Source: Geitlerinema sp. BBD 1991-9
Lineage (GTDB): Bacteria; Cyanobacteriota; Cyanobacteriia; Cyanobacteriales; Geitlerinemataceae
Assembly (NCBI GenBank): GCA_001657325.1
Contig: LWRO01000019.1
Coordinates: 93,670-157,669, forward strand
Direction of reading: 5' to 3'
Length of the DNA: 64,000 bases
How positions within the stretch are numbered: position 1 is the first letter of the stretch; each line of letters opens with the position of its first letter. Of this stretch, positions 25,907 to 36,748 are shown piece after piece. The notes under the pieces were generated by a model. The model was not told the origin of the DNA. It ran no database searches and saw nothing but the letters and a program-made list of their open reading frames with translations. Made by a program: the position numbers and the translations under genes.

Positions 25907-27187
25907 TTATTTCGCGCTCGCTTTCGCTCCCATTGCCTTCGATCGAATCAGGACGTTTGGATCGTTGGCGAGCTGCTCCCAACATTTGTCATCGCCAATT
26001 TGCTGCAATGCCAGTAAACTCGCATATTGCAACATGAAAATTTTGCTGTCTAAAGCCTCTTGTAACAGCGGAATGGCTCGATCGTCGCCCAAATTCCCCA
26101 GCGCGATCGCCGCCGCCGCTCTCGATTTTTGAAATTGAGGGGCTGTGTTTTGTAGAGACTCGACCAGCAAATCGTAAGCTGGGGCGTATTTGAGCCACCC
26201 GAGTAGTTTCAGAACGTGGTAGTGCGCTCCGTAATCGTTGTGAGCTTCTTGCTCCCAAGTTTTCAAGAGCGCTTTGGGCGCTTCTTCAGCATACAAATCG
26301 AGTAACGTGCGACTTGCCAGATAACACCGGCCGAAATCAGTATGGTAAAGTTCCTGAACGGCAAATTCAAGTGTCGGCGTTCGATCGTATTCGTGAACCA
26401 AATCGATGTCGTAAGGACGGTCTAAAATGACGCGATCGAGATCGGGTTCGATCGACTCGAATTCAAGTTTTCCAGCTTGAATACCCGATGCTGCTAACGT
26501 GCGAATTCCTCGAAGGCGAAAGACCACGGAAACCGGACACCGGGAGATTTGTGGAATCGCTTCGCAATATTGCGCGTCAATTAAATCTTGAATACAGCCC
26601 CGTCGAGCGTTCACGCTTTCATGCTGTAAAAATTCCACGACTCGGCTCATTAAGGTCGAATCTCCAGTCAAGCGAGCGATGGCTGAAATAGCCGCACTCG
26701 CAATCGGTTCTGAAGCATCTTCCGTAAAGGGTTGAATCCGCGCCAGAGCGGGTTTGTAGTTAAATTTTGCGAGGGTTTGAATAATAACTCGGTAGTTTTG
26801 TCCGTCGCGTTTTAATAACTGAGCAATTTCTTCCAAGATGGTTTCGTCTTGCGTTCCGATTTCCCCAATTGCCCAAACCGCTGTTTCAACCGTATAACAA
26901 TCTTCGTCCGCCAAACATTCACGGATAACCGGCAGTGCTTCGGAAGATTGCAAGCGTCCCAAGCTTTCGATCGCTTTGCGTCGAGCAATACGATTGTAGA
27001 GATCTGAATCGGAACTACGAACGACGCCAATCAACGCTTCGATCGAGCGCTCCGTTGGAAAATTCATCAAGTGAGACGCAGCCACGTAGCGAGCTGTCGG
27101 ATCTTCAAGTTGCTCCAAAGGAGTTGCAATTATATCAAGAGCCTGCTCTTCCGTCAATCCAAAAATATTTAAAAAACGCTTATCCAT
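25907..27187 (-). CDS. cpeY: CpeY, phycoerythrin alpha lyase
   Basis: 426 residues of HEAT-like repeats. The start MDKRFLNIFGLTEEQA and the middle YDIDLVHEYDRTPTLEFAVQ and DFGRCYLASRTLLDLY segments match CpeY. With CpeZ as helper it attaches phycoerythrobilin to Cys82 of CpeA. Unlike the usual cpeY-cpeZ pair, cpeZ lies about 3 kb away with other genes between. Overall length matches the family. Confidence 0.88.
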   Translation of the reverse strand: MDKRFLNIFGLTEEQALDIIATPLEQLEDPTARYVAASHLMNFPTERSIEALIGVVRSSDSDLYNRIARRKAIESLGRLQSSEALPVIRECLADEDCYTVETAVWAIGEIGTQDETILEEIAQLLKRDGQNYRVIIQTLAKFNYKPALARIQPFTEDASEPIASAAISAIARLTGDSTLMSRVVEFLQHESVNARRGCIQDLIDAQYCEAIPQISRCPVSVVFRLRGIRTLAASGIQAGKLEFESIEPDLDRVILDRPYDIDLVHEYDRTPTLEFAVQELYHTDFGRCYLASRTLLDLYAEEAPKALLKTWEQEAHNDYGAHYHVLKLLGWLKYAPAYDLLVESLQNTAPQFQKSRAAAAIALGNLGDDRAIPLLQEALDSKIFMLQYASLLALQQIGDDKCWEQLANDPNVLIRSKAMGAKASAK

Positions 27188-27317
27188 TCTATTGCTTCAC
27201 AATCGCGACCACTTAATACCATACCGCTTGTTTGAAAAGATTCCCCAAAGATGAAACAATTAGAGAAGATCTAATCAATGCACTTAATATACAATTGAAA
27301 TTTAGAGCATAGAGCAA

Positions 27318-27584
27318 ATGAGCGATTCTCAAGAATTCACCATGGCAAACTCGGATAACGCTACCCCAGACACGAACGATATTACGCCTCAAGATGTCGC
27401 CGACACGATCGAGGAACTCCAGCAATATCGAGAACGCTTACTCAACGAAACGCTAAACACTGCACAACGGGCAAAGATGAAAAAATCGGCGGTTCTTAAA
27501 AAGCTCGAACCCGAACTCGAGCGAATTGACGCAATTCTCGAACAACTTCGCAACCGTCAAGCCGAACTGACTCAAAACAACTGA
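27318..27584 (+). CDS. Small helical hypothetical protein
   Basis: 88 residues (or 80 from ATG 27342). After a polar N-terminus, residues about 25-88 are highly charged and helical (VADTIEELQQYRERLLNETL; LEPELERIDAILEQLRNRQ), likely a coiled coil. It is 44 bp upstream of the CpeF-like gene on the same strand, so the two may be co-expressed. I do not recognise a named family. Confidence 0.6.
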   Translation: MSDSQEFTMANSDNATPDTNDITPQDVADTIEELQQYRERLLNETLNTAQRAKMKKSAVLKKLEPELERIDAILEQLRNRQAELTQNN

Positions 27585-27628
27585 AACCAAATAGCTCGGA
27601 CAAACGAGTTTATCATTCCTGGTCAATC

Positions 27629-28540
27629 ATGAGTGACACTTCCCACTCCAATACGCAGTTGTTCGAGATCGAACAGTTGTCTCCTACTGAAACAGACACT
27701 TTACTCCAAACTGTCAACCAACAACTCGCTTCAAAAACCTTCGACAGCAGTGACCAAAAGCTCGTTCAGCTAATGATCGAAAGTCTGGGTGATTCGCGGG
27801 GAATGGTCAGACTTGGATTTGCTGAAGCCTTGGGGCAGGTGGGAAAACCCGCCATGCCATTCCTACTCGACGCATTGATCCATCATCCTAACGTTGTCGT
27901 TCGGCGGGCGAGTGCCAAAACGCTAACGCTGATTACCGATCCGAGTGCAATTCCCACGTTACTCAACGCGCTTTTCAACGACGAGGACGAGGTGGTGAAA
28001 GCATCGTCAGTCGGGGCACTCGCTAGAACGGGATCGGCTTCCGTTCCCGCGTTACTCGAGATTCTGGAATCGCCGGAACGTTCGGAAAAAGAGAAGGGCT
28101 ATGCAGCTTGGGCGTTGAGCTTTATCGGTGTCGAAGCCAAAGAGCAGCTCTATGCGGCGATGACTTCTAACACGCCAGAAGTTCGCTGTGCTGTCATTGC
28201 AGCCATTGCCAACTTTGCGGAAGAACACCCCGAACAGCGTGCCTTCGATCTCCTGATCGAATCGCTCGAGCAATCTGAAACCAGTGTTCGGAACGAAGCG
28301 ATAACGGCTTTGGGTAAGCTATCTTACAAACCTGCTATTCCTCAGCTTGTCGAACTCTTGCAGCATCCTGAAGGGGAGAGCCGAAAGTCAGCAGCACTGG
28401 CTTTAATGAAAATCAGAGACCGAACTGCCTTAGATGCGCTGCGATCGGCACTCGAACGCGAAGAGGATGAGGCAATCGCACCCGTCATTCAACTATCGAT
28501 TTTGCAACTTTCCAAAGTGGAAGATGTCGAAGACACTTAA
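27629..28540 (+). CDS. cpeF: HEAT-repeat bilin lyase, probable CpeF
   Basis: 303 residues of HEAT repeats (GDSRGMVRLGFAEALGQVGK; VVRRASAKTLTLITDPSAI; VRNEAITALGKLSYKPA), belonging to the CpcE/F clan. CpeF/MpeV-type lyases are of about this length, are encoded close to peb genes and attach the doubly linked bilin to C50/C61 of CpeB. The gene is convergent with pebA. Assignment rests on length, context and the otherwise missing C50/C61 lyase; IaiH-like proteins are the main alternative. Confidence 0.6.
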   Translation: MSDTSHSNTQLFEIEQLSPTETDTLLQTVNQQLASKTFDSSDQKLVQLMIESLGDSRGMVRLGFAEALGQVGKPAMPFLLDALIHHPNVVVRRASAKTLTLITDPSAIPTLLNALFNDEDEVVKASSVGALARTGSASVPALLEILESPERSEKEKGYAAWALSFIGVEAKEQLYAAMTSNTPEVRCAVIAAIANFAEEHPEQRAFDLLIESLEQSETSVRNEAITALGKLSYKPAIPQLVELLQHPEGESRKSAALALMKIRDRTALDALRSALEREEDEAIAPVIQLSILQLSKVEDVEDT

Positions 28541-28605
28541 CCCACAAGCGGAGGCGTTCTGCTTGAAATCGATATGAAGATTCTGCCGTTCCGAGTTGTC
28601 CGACT

Positions 28606-29337
28606 CTAATGACTCTCGGCTGCAACCAAGGGAACGGCATCTTCAAACAAGAACTCATAGAGGAAACGTTCCGACCATTCTTTCCCAAAGTAGCTGTTAA
28701 ACAGACCTGCTGCCGGATCTCGATCGGCACTATATTGGTCGTAGTCTTTTTGAGCCTTAACGATGTGCTGAATCGATTCAGGATCGGTCAGCGATTCAGC
28801 TTGTTCGACGAGCTGGATGTAGAGCCGAACGTACTCTTGGTAGGCAGGAAACAGACGCTGGCGAACGGTTTCTTCGTCTGTTTTTGCAAACAGTAAATAC
28901 TTAGAAAAATATCGATTTGCATCGTAAAACTTCATTTCTAAATCTTGTGCCAAATCGTTGTATTTGTCACGCAGAGAGCGCATTGGCCCAATATATTTTT
29001 CTAAATATTTCTCGTCTTGAAACAGTGGTTGAAAATCCAAAACGACCAATGTTTTTTTAGGACTAAAGGTTAAAAAATCAATACCGAGTAGGGGAAGATC
29101 GTAATGATAGCTCGGATAAATCACACTATTAAAAATTTGTGTCGAGTCTCCCGCATCGATGTAAGTATAGCGAATCTTTCGCAATTCCGAACAAGACCAA
29201 CACCAGCTTTGAATCGTTGCTGGATTTCGTCCGCGTTCGCTTACTTTTCGCTCTAGAACGGGGTCGATCGAACGCGGCTTTAACTCAAAGTGGCTAGAAA
29301 GCTCTTGCTCTAAAAATTCGCGAAAGGGCTGATACAT
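28606..29337 (-). CDS. pebA: PebA, 15,16-dihydrobiliverdin:ferredoxin oxidoreductase
   Basis: 243 residues. Blocks IQSWCWSCSELRKIRYTYID, AGDSTQIFNSVIYPSYHYDLP, here cited as AGDSTQIFNSV and YDLPLLGIDFL, then VVLDFQPLFQDEKYLEKY and FGKEWSERFLYEFLF mark PebA. It reduces biliverdin IX-alpha to 15,16-dihydrobiliverdin with ferredoxin. It lies behind the HEAT gene and cpeZ on the minus strand, apparently in the cpeBA transcription unit, and is separated from pebB. Confidence 0.92.
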   Translation of the reverse strand: MYQPFREFLEQELSSHFELKPRSIDPVLERKVSERGRNPATIQSWCWSCSELRKIRYTYIDAGDSTQIFNSVIYPSYHYDLPLLGIDFLTFSPKKTLVVLDFQPLFQDEKYLEKYIGPMRSLRDKYNDLAQDLEMKFYDANRYFSKYLLFAKTDEETVRQRLFPAYQEYVRLYIQLVEQAESLTDPESIQHIVKAQKDYDQYSADRDPAAGLFNSYFGKEWSERFLYEFLFEDAVPLVAAESH

Positions 29338-29431
29338 TTTGAAGAAACCAAAAACACTGAAATACGACTTAATACAGCATACAAGATAATTGATGCTCGA
29401 GTTTCACTTTGTACGTCAGTGTAATATTTCT

Positions 29432-30094
29432 TCAATTAGCAACCGAGCCTTCCAATGCCGCTCCAACCACTCGATGGTCGTCATCTTCTCTCAATCGACT
29501 CAGAGCCAAGTGTGCTTCTTCAACATCAAATGCTCTGAGGGCTAAAGCCACACGCATACGAACCCGAACTCGCGGATCGTCAACTCTCGATAGAAGTTGT
29601 TTTAAAGCAGCGGCTTGGTAGGAGGTTTGAGCGAGAAGTCCGAATCCGTCGATCGAAGATTCTCGAACTGTTTCGTCGTCCCCAACCACACCGCTCAAAC
29701 ACACTTCAAAGAGTTCTTCAGAAGCATTTAAATCCGCTAAAGCACCCAAAATACTGCGACGAACCAGCCAGTTTTCATCTTGAATAAAAACTTGTACGAG
29801 ATGAGACGCAGAAACTCGGCCAAACATTGAAAGAGAGTTCGCCGCCTCTGCCCGCACGTTCGAGTCTCGATCGAACTTTACCATTTCCAGCAAAGCACTA
29901 AAAGAGTCCGCTGTTAGCTGTTTTCCCAGACCCATCGCGACGAAAGAACGGACGAGAAAATCAGCATCTTGTCGGACACTGAGAAGCAACGGAACGGCGA
30001 CTTCCGCCTCAAACTCTCGGAGCTGCGCGATGGCCTTGAGTTGCTGCTTAGACTTAGAATCGCTGAGGTGGGCTTCGATTTGACGGATATCCAT
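29432..30094 (-). CDS. HEAT-repeat protein, NblB/CpcE-F-like
   Basis: 220 residues, HEAT repeats throughout (AQLREFEAEVAVPLLLSV; FLVRSFVAMGLGKQL; NVRAEAANSLSMFGRV; LVRRSILGALADLN). It resembles the conserved cyanobacterial HEAT proteins related to NblB and to phycobilin lyases. It sits between cpeZ and pebA, which suggests a role in phycoerythrin chromophore attachment or turnover. The exact function is not deducible. Confidence 0.75.
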   Translation of the reverse strand: MDIRQIEAHLSDSKSKQQLKAIAQLREFEAEVAVPLLLSVRQDADFLVRSFVAMGLGKQLTADSFSALLEMVKFDRDSNVRAEAANSLSMFGRVSASHLVQVFIQDENWLVRRSILGALADLNASEELFEVCLSGVVGDDETVRESSIDGFGLLAQTSYQAAALKQLLSRVDDPRVRVRMRVALALRAFDVEEAHLALSRLREDDDHRVVGAALEGSVAN

Positions 30095-30174
30095 AGAACT
30101 GCGCGAGACGTGACTACATTGATTATCGACGAGAGAACGCAGACATTACAAGTTCGCTCGATCTCTCCGCCTAC

Positions 30175-30792
30175 TCACGCCGATCCCAAATTGCGAAATC
30201 CAATCACTTGATCCAAACGGGATAACGCACTCGTGGCCGACTCGCGAATGTAAGAATCCTTGGATTCGTCTTGCTCCAGTCTGGAAAGAACTTCCTTCGC
30301 TCGACTGTCACCCATCGAACCCAAAGCATTGATGAGCGCAACCGCCAATGCTAAGTTTTCTGTCGTTTCTAAAACTTCAACCACCAACTCGAACACCGGA
30401 GAGCCGATTTGACCTAACGCCATTGCACCCGCAATGTGAACGACGGGATTCGGATCGTCGATCGCTGCTTTTAATCCACGAATCCCCTCTTCGGGAAAGG
30501 GATCGCCAGGATGATTGAAAGAAACCTGTGCAAGTGCCTTGGTACAACTCGCCCGAACTGTTGCGTTGTCACTCTCGAGCAAAACTTCAACCAGTGAGGG
30601 AACAGCATCTTCACCAATAACCCCCAAAGCTTTCACCGCCGCCCGTCGGTATGCCACATCTTCCTCATCTAAAATTTCCATCAAACGAGGAATCGTTTGT
30701 TCGTCCCGAACCTCGGCCAGCTCTTGCATTGCCCGCTCCTGCAAGCGAGGGTTGGGATGTTTTAATTGTTCAAATAGAGAATCGATGGTCAT
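30175..30792 (-). CDS. cpeZ: CpeZ, phycoerythrin lyase partner/chaperone
   Basis: 205 residues, equal to known CpeZ. The sequence starts MTIDSLFEQLKHPNPRLQ, with HEAT repeats TIPRLMEILDEEDVAYRRAA and VRASCTKALAQV. CpeZ acts as chaperone-like helper of CpeY and other phycoerythrin lyases. It is directly downstream of cpeA across a hairpin. Confidence 0.9.
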   Translation of the reverse strand: MTIDSLFEQLKHPNPRLQERAMQELAEVRDEQTIPRLMEILDEEDVAYRRAAVKALGVIGEDAVPSLVEVLLESDNATVRASCTKALAQVSFNHPGDPFPEEGIRGLKAAIDDPNPVVHIAGAMALGQIGSPVFELVVEVLETTENLALAVALINALGSMGDSRAKEVLSRLEQDESKDSYIRESATSALSRLDQVIGFRNLGSA

Positions 30793-30811
30793 GACGTTCA
30801 GACTTACAACA

Positions 30812-30877
30812 AACTAGGGAACCCTCAGCCCCTTACTCACTCACTCGGCAGAGCAACAGACTGAAAGCTCCCTAGTT
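30812..30877 (-). terminator. Hairpin after cpeA
   Basis: Arms AACTAGGGA (30812-30820) and TCCCTAGTT (30869-30877), with inner pairing GCTTTCAG/CTGAGGG. A short T stretch follows on the minus strand. It probably acts as a leaky terminator, giving more cpeBA than cpeZ mRNA. Confidence 0.65.
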
Positions 30878-30913
30878 AATTAAATCAGACAGACCGTCCG
30901 ATCGACTCTGTCA

Positions 30914-31432
<519 letters not shown>

Positions 31433-31504
31433 CTAAATACAGGTTGGATTAAGGTCTTCTTAGAGTTGTACTCCACGAATGGAGCCAAAGCTGGATGATA
31501 AATC

Positions 31505-32679
<1,175 letters not shown>

Positions 32680-32973
32680 TTAAGAGTGTAAAACCGTTGC
32701 CAAGGTTTCTTCTAACTCCGTCTGCGAGAGTGTCGTCAGTACAAATACCTCTTGTACCGTTTTACCCGAACGTGCAATAGCCTTAAACCCTCCCCGAATT
32801 GGCACCGATACCCGTATTTTTAATTTCGGCGTGTGTCCTTTAACCCGGCCGATGACTCCTGGTGTTACCGTTTGAATTCCCCGACATTGCACCAAACGCT
32901 CTAAGACTGGAATCAATCCATCGAGGTGAGTTGAGTGGTTGAGAACCAACCTGCCGCCGTTCGATTTGTTCAT
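32680..32973 (-). CDS. DUF2103 family protein
   Basis: 97 residues from ATG 32973. GGRLVLNHSTHLDGLIPVLE, IQTVTPGVIGRVKGH and KIRVSVPIRGGFKAIARSGK match the cyanobacterial DUF2103 family, sometimes labelled metal-binding. Cytoplasmic; function unknown. It lies downstream of a terminator, so it has its own promoter. Confidence 0.85.
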   Translation of the reverse strand: MNKSNGGRLVLNHSTHLDGLIPVLERLVQCRGIQTVTPGVIGRVKGHTPKLKIRVSVPIRGGFKAIARSGKTVQEVFVLTTLSQTELEETLATVLHS

Positions 32974-33007
32974 GAATCTTAAATAAATCGTAAAGATTGA
33001 AACAACT

Positions 33008-33040
33008 AAAAACCCAGCTTCTACAATAGAAGCCGGGTTC
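33008..33040 (-). terminator. Rho-independent terminator
   Basis: On the minus strand AACCCGGCTTCTA-TTG-TAGAAGCTGGGTT is followed by T's. It ends the transcript of the proline-rich gene that stops at 33054. Confidence 0.88.
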
Positions 33041-33053
33041 TGAATCACTGAGT

Positions 33054-34001
33054 TTATTGAGTGTTGGGGACGTCTCCCGCTCGACGGGGACGTGGCGTTC
33101 TGCTGGGACGACGGGGTGTACCTTCTGGGCTACTAGGGGAGCGTCGTCCACCTCGCCCTTCGCGTTCTTTTCCTTTGAAGTGTTGGCTCGGTCTACGCCC
33201 ACCTCCTTTTTTCTGACGGCGTTTAGGTGGCATCGGCCCGATGTCTTCACCACCTTGGACGACGAGTTCTTCTCCCTGACGAAGAACTTGAAAATCCCAG
33301 AAGTGCCGAAGGAGTTTGCCTTCAAGCTTCCCTTTTAACTGCACTTTAAAAAACTTCGGAGGTTGGTTTTGTTTTCGAGGTGATTGCCGGATTTTAACGA
33401 TAATACACTCTCGCTCCTCAGAATAAAAAATGACCTCTCCCCGAACGGAGAAATAGCCATCTTCAACTTCCGATGACGGGATAGGCGTTAGAGTAGAATC
33501 CTCACCTGACTGGTGAAGCGTTTCCGGTTCCCATACCCCAACAATTTGTAAGTGTAACTTGCCATCTTTCTGTCCAGTACGCGGGTAAACGACCCAAACG
33601 TGTTCTCGATCGAGATCGACGTGATTTTTAACCAAACTCATCACGCGACCGAGCAAGACAGCCTGTACGGGGGTTTCATCTGCCGTCAACAAATCGCCCC
33701 GAGTTAATTGCTCTTCTGAAGGGACGTAACGTCCCCTGACCAAACCAATGGCGCGGTATTGCTTCGGCTCGCTCGGCGTTGGAATTGGCGAAGGCCGCTC
33801 GGGGGGTTTTTCTTCCACAGCTTCCGGTTCGCGTTTCGCCTCGACTTTGACAATTTCCGGCTTGCGCGGGGGGTGGGGACGCTGGAGCGTTTCCGTGCGA
33901 TCGGATGGCAGCGACTCGGATTGGGGCGGCGTTGGGGGTGGATTGAGTGCAGGGGACACCGTGTCGTTAGAATTAGAAAACGAATGAGAAGAGGAACTCA
34001 T
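33054..34001 (-). CDS. Conserved cyanobacterial protein with proline-rich N-terminus and basic tail
   Basis: 315 residues from ATG 34001, which has GGAGG 4 bp upstream. Residues 1-90 are disordered and Pro/Ser/Glu-rich. A folded central part (about 95-255: RAIGLVRGRYVPSEEQLTRG; HVWVVYPRT; FFKVQLKGKL) is followed by a strongly basic Arg/Lys/Gly tail (PPKRRQKKGGGRRP). The layout suggests nucleic-acid or ribosome binding; that is inference. I know similar proteins only from cyanobacteria and no function is assigned. Confidence 0.75.
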   Translation of the reverse strand: MSSSSHSFSNSNDTVSPALNPPPTPPQSESLPSDRTETLQRPHPPRKPEIVKVEAKREPEAVEEKPPERPSPIPTPSEPKQYRAIGLVRGRYVPSEEQLTRGDLLTADETPVQAVLLGRVMSLVKNHVDLDREHVWVVYPRTGQKDGKLHLQIVGVWEPETLHQSGEDSTLTPIPSSEVEDGYFSVRGEVIFYSEERECIIVKIRQSPRKQNQPPKFFKVQLKGKLEGKLLRHFWDFQVLRQGEELVVQGGEDIGPMPPKRRQKKGGGRRPSQHFKGKEREGRGGRRSPSSPEGTPRRPSRTPRPRRAGDVPNTQ

Positions 34002-34317
34002 AAACCCTCCTGATAGCGGAGACACATCCTTGTAGAATAGGAGTTGCTTCGAGTGTAAACATCCCGATGAAGAGCGTGACGATTTAAAACACGCTCTTGT
34101 TGTCTCGGGTCGATCTTCCGGACTTTCCGCAACGATAAATGGCGGGAGCCTCGGTCTGCCTATTGTACTAAATGCAATTGACTATCGTGACAATCCGAAT
34201 CGTTTGACGGCTTTTTCAGCAACTCGATCGAAATTGAAGTAAAAACACGGAAAAAACACCTCCGTAACTTTACAGGCTCCGTCAGACGGACAATAGCGCC
34301 TTGCAACCCACAAAACT
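34002..34317 (-). other. Intergenic region
   Basis: 316 bp without a gene. It contains a small hairpin TCCGT-CAG-ACGGA near 34277 and must hold the promoter of the proline-rich gene. Nothing else recognised. Confidence 0.4.
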
Positions 34318-36384
34318 CTAGGATCGCCGAGTTTGACTCTGTTGAATTTGTTCGAGCATCCGATCTCGATCGAGGGCCGGTTCGAGACAAGTCAACCCCC
34401 GACACACTACCCCAACGGCTCCCTCGGGCAACTCAGTAACGACTTTCAGCGCCACAGTCGGACAATACTGCATGGCGAAGTCGGCTACCTCCGCTTCCGT
34501 CGTTCGCACGAGGGTTGCGTGTTGATACCAATCCAAGGCACTCACCAAGCTCGGACAAGCTTGAGGCATCTTTTTCAAAACCCTGACGAAACTTTTCAAC
34601 CCCTGTTCCGCACGGTCTAGATATTCTGCATCCTCTGTCAGCAAAGCTAGCCGAACTAAATTGGCGAGAGCGATGCCGTTTGAGGCTGGCGTTGCGTTGT
34701 CTGTATAACTGCGTTCGCGCACGATAGGCGCACCGTTCGCATCGCTCGCGGTATTGTAGTATCCTCCAAACTCAACACTCCACAGGGATTCGTCAAACTC
34801 TGCCTGCACCTTCACCGCTGCATCTAAGTACGCAGTCGCTCCAGCTTGGTGCAAGTCCAACAGCGCTTTGACGAACAGGGCGTAATCTTCCGCCTGGGCC
34901 AACACCGAGGGATTACCCTCGTAATTGAGTCGGTGGAATCGCCCGTTTTCCCACTGATGCTGCAAAATGAAATCTGCTGCCCGACATGCCAAGGCTAAAT
35001 AGTCCCGGTTCTCGAAGGCAATCGAGGCTTGCGCTAACCCCGAAATAGCGAGACTGTTCCACGCGACGATCGCTTTGGTATCGGTGACCGGGGGAATCCG
35101 TCCGCTCCACTTGCGGGTTTTCGCCTCACGGTTATTGCGGGCGGGTGGAAATGGCTTCTCTGCGTCCGCACCTTCGCCGTAGCGCAGTGCGAAGAGTTTT
35201 GCCAGTGCTGCTTCTACTGTATCGTCGAGTTCTCCCCCACGACGGCGTTGTAGGACGTTGCTGCCCTCAAAGTTCCCCGCATCCGCAATGTCGAAGGCAT
35301 CGGCTAAGGCTGCATACTCTCGATCGCTGAGATGCTGGCGCAATTGTATGTCTTTCCAGACATAAAACGTTCCTTCTTCCGGTTCTCGCTCCGAGGAGGT
35401 CGAGAAACTGTCAGCGTCTTGTGCGGCGTAGAAATAGCCTTCTGGCGCAGTCATTTCGCGTTTGAGCCAGTTAACGGTCGATCGAACCGCTCGATCGAAC
35501 GACGGATCGCACAGTCCGAGCCGCCAGAGATTTGCGAGATATTCCAAGATCTGCCCGTTGTCGTAGAGCATTTTCTCGAAATGAGGAACCGTCCAAGTTG
35601 CATCGACGGTGTAGCGATGGAAGCCACCGCCGACATGGTCGAAGATCCCGCCGAGGGCTAAGTCAAACCCTCGTTGTTGGCAGATCGATCGGGGCTCGAC
35701 GCCTTCGCCGAGGTCGAAGCGCACGCCCCGCAAGGCTGTTTCGGCATAGGGCATCATCGGAAAGCAGGGGGCGCGGCCTTCCGGCTCGATAATCTTCGTG
35801 CTGACGTACAATCCCCGCTCGAGTAACGCCGCCTCGAATAAGGATGTATCGCCAGCTACTTCTAGATCGGCAGGTATTGTCACCGATCGATCGAGGCTCT
35901 CGAGCATATCGGACTCGATTTGTTTCAATTTATCTTTCTGGGTGTCGTAGTACTGTCGGAGTTGCTGCAACACGTTTAAAAAACCCGGTCGTCCGTAGCG
36001 TGGCGTTAGCGGAAAATAAGTTCCTCCATAAAACGGGACTAGGGTTTCGGGAATCAAAAACACGTTGAGCGGCCAACCACCTTGGCCGACCATCAACTGC
36101 AACGTTTGCATATAGATGCTATCGAGATCGGGACGTTCTTCACGATCGAGCTTGATCGGGAGAAAATTATCGTTCGTGTAGGCAGCAATTTGCGGATCGG
36201 AAAATGCTTCTCCTTCCATGACCGTACACCAATGACAGCTCGAGTAACCGATCGACAAAAAAATGGGTTTGTCTTCACGACGGGCTATCTCGATGGCTTC
36301 ATCACACCACGGCCACCAATCAATTGGATTTTCAGCGTGTTTTCGTAAATAAAGACTTTGGGCGTTTGCCAAACGGTTCGCCAT
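34318..36384 (-). CDS. DUF255/thioredoxin-fold protein (YyaL/spermatogenesis-associated 20 type)
   Basis: 688 residues. The N-terminal thioredoxin-like domain (about 1-165) has NPIDWWPW, the CHWC motif (50-53) and QGGWPLNVFL. An (alpha/alpha)6-type glycosidase-like domain follows (about 220-640: GGGFHRYTVDATWTVPHFEK, ALLDLHQAG). This matches the widely conserved YyaL family. Enzymatic function is not established. Cytoplasmic; monocistronic. Confidence 0.92.
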   Translation of the reverse strand: MANRLANAQSLYLRKHAENPIDWWPWCDEAIEIARREDKPIFLSIGYSSCHWCTVMEGEAFSDPQIAAYTNDNFLPIKLDREERPDLDSIYMQTLQLMVGQGGWPLNVFLIPETLVPFYGGTYFPLTPRYGRPGFLNVLQQLRQYYDTQKDKLKQIESDMLESLDRSVTIPADLEVAGDTSLFEAALLERGLYVSTKIIEPEGRAPCFPMMPYAETALRGVRFDLGEGVEPRSICQQRGFDLALGGIFDHVGGGFHRYTVDATWTVPHFEKMLYDNGQILEYLANLWRLGLCDPSFDRAVRSTVNWLKREMTAPEGYFYAAQDADSFSTSSEREPEEGTFYVWKDIQLRQHLSDREYAALADAFDIADAGNFEGSNVLQRRRGGELDDTVEAALAKLFALRYGEGADAEKPFPPARNNREAKTRKWSGRIPPVTDTKAIVAWNSLAISGLAQASIAFENRDYLALACRAADFILQHQWENGRFHRLNYEGNPSVLAQAEDYALFVKALLDLHQAGATAYLDAAVKVQAEFDESLWSVEFGGYYNTASDANGAPIVRERSYTDNATPASNGIALANLVRLALLTEDAEYLDRAEQGLKSFVRVLKKMPQACPSLVSALDWYQHATLVRTTEAEVADFAMQYCPTVALKVVTELPEGAVGVVCRGLTCLEPALDRDRMLEQIQQSQTRRS

Positions 36385-36748
36385 TGTTATTCGCTCCTGG
36401 GCAAGGTTTCAAGTCAATCCAAAAAATCAAAGACTTTCTAGAAAAACACAAGTTAGATCGAGTGTTTGGCTGTCAACCAATTTACTTTTACTCTTAAAAT
36501 TTAAAGTACCTTTAAAGCTCCAGCCTGTGAATACTTCTATATTCTTTTACATCCTTTAATTCAGCCTATATACAATCACAGTTCGAGTCTAATCGACTAT
36601 GTGGTACAGAGCGATTTTAAGTGTAGGTTCCCAATCTCGAACATTTCTCGCTCAAAAAAAATGGGTTTTTATTATTGTAGACGCTTGACAACACTCGATC
36701 GAGTCCAATCTCAAAACCCCGCCAGGGATGTGGTGAGGATTATCTCCA
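36385..36748 (-). other. Intergenic region
   Basis: 364 bp, AT-rich. It holds the presumed promoter of the DUF255 gene near its upstream end and the 3' flank of def. A long open frame on the plus strand enters it from antisense of def and is not credible. Confidence 0.4.
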
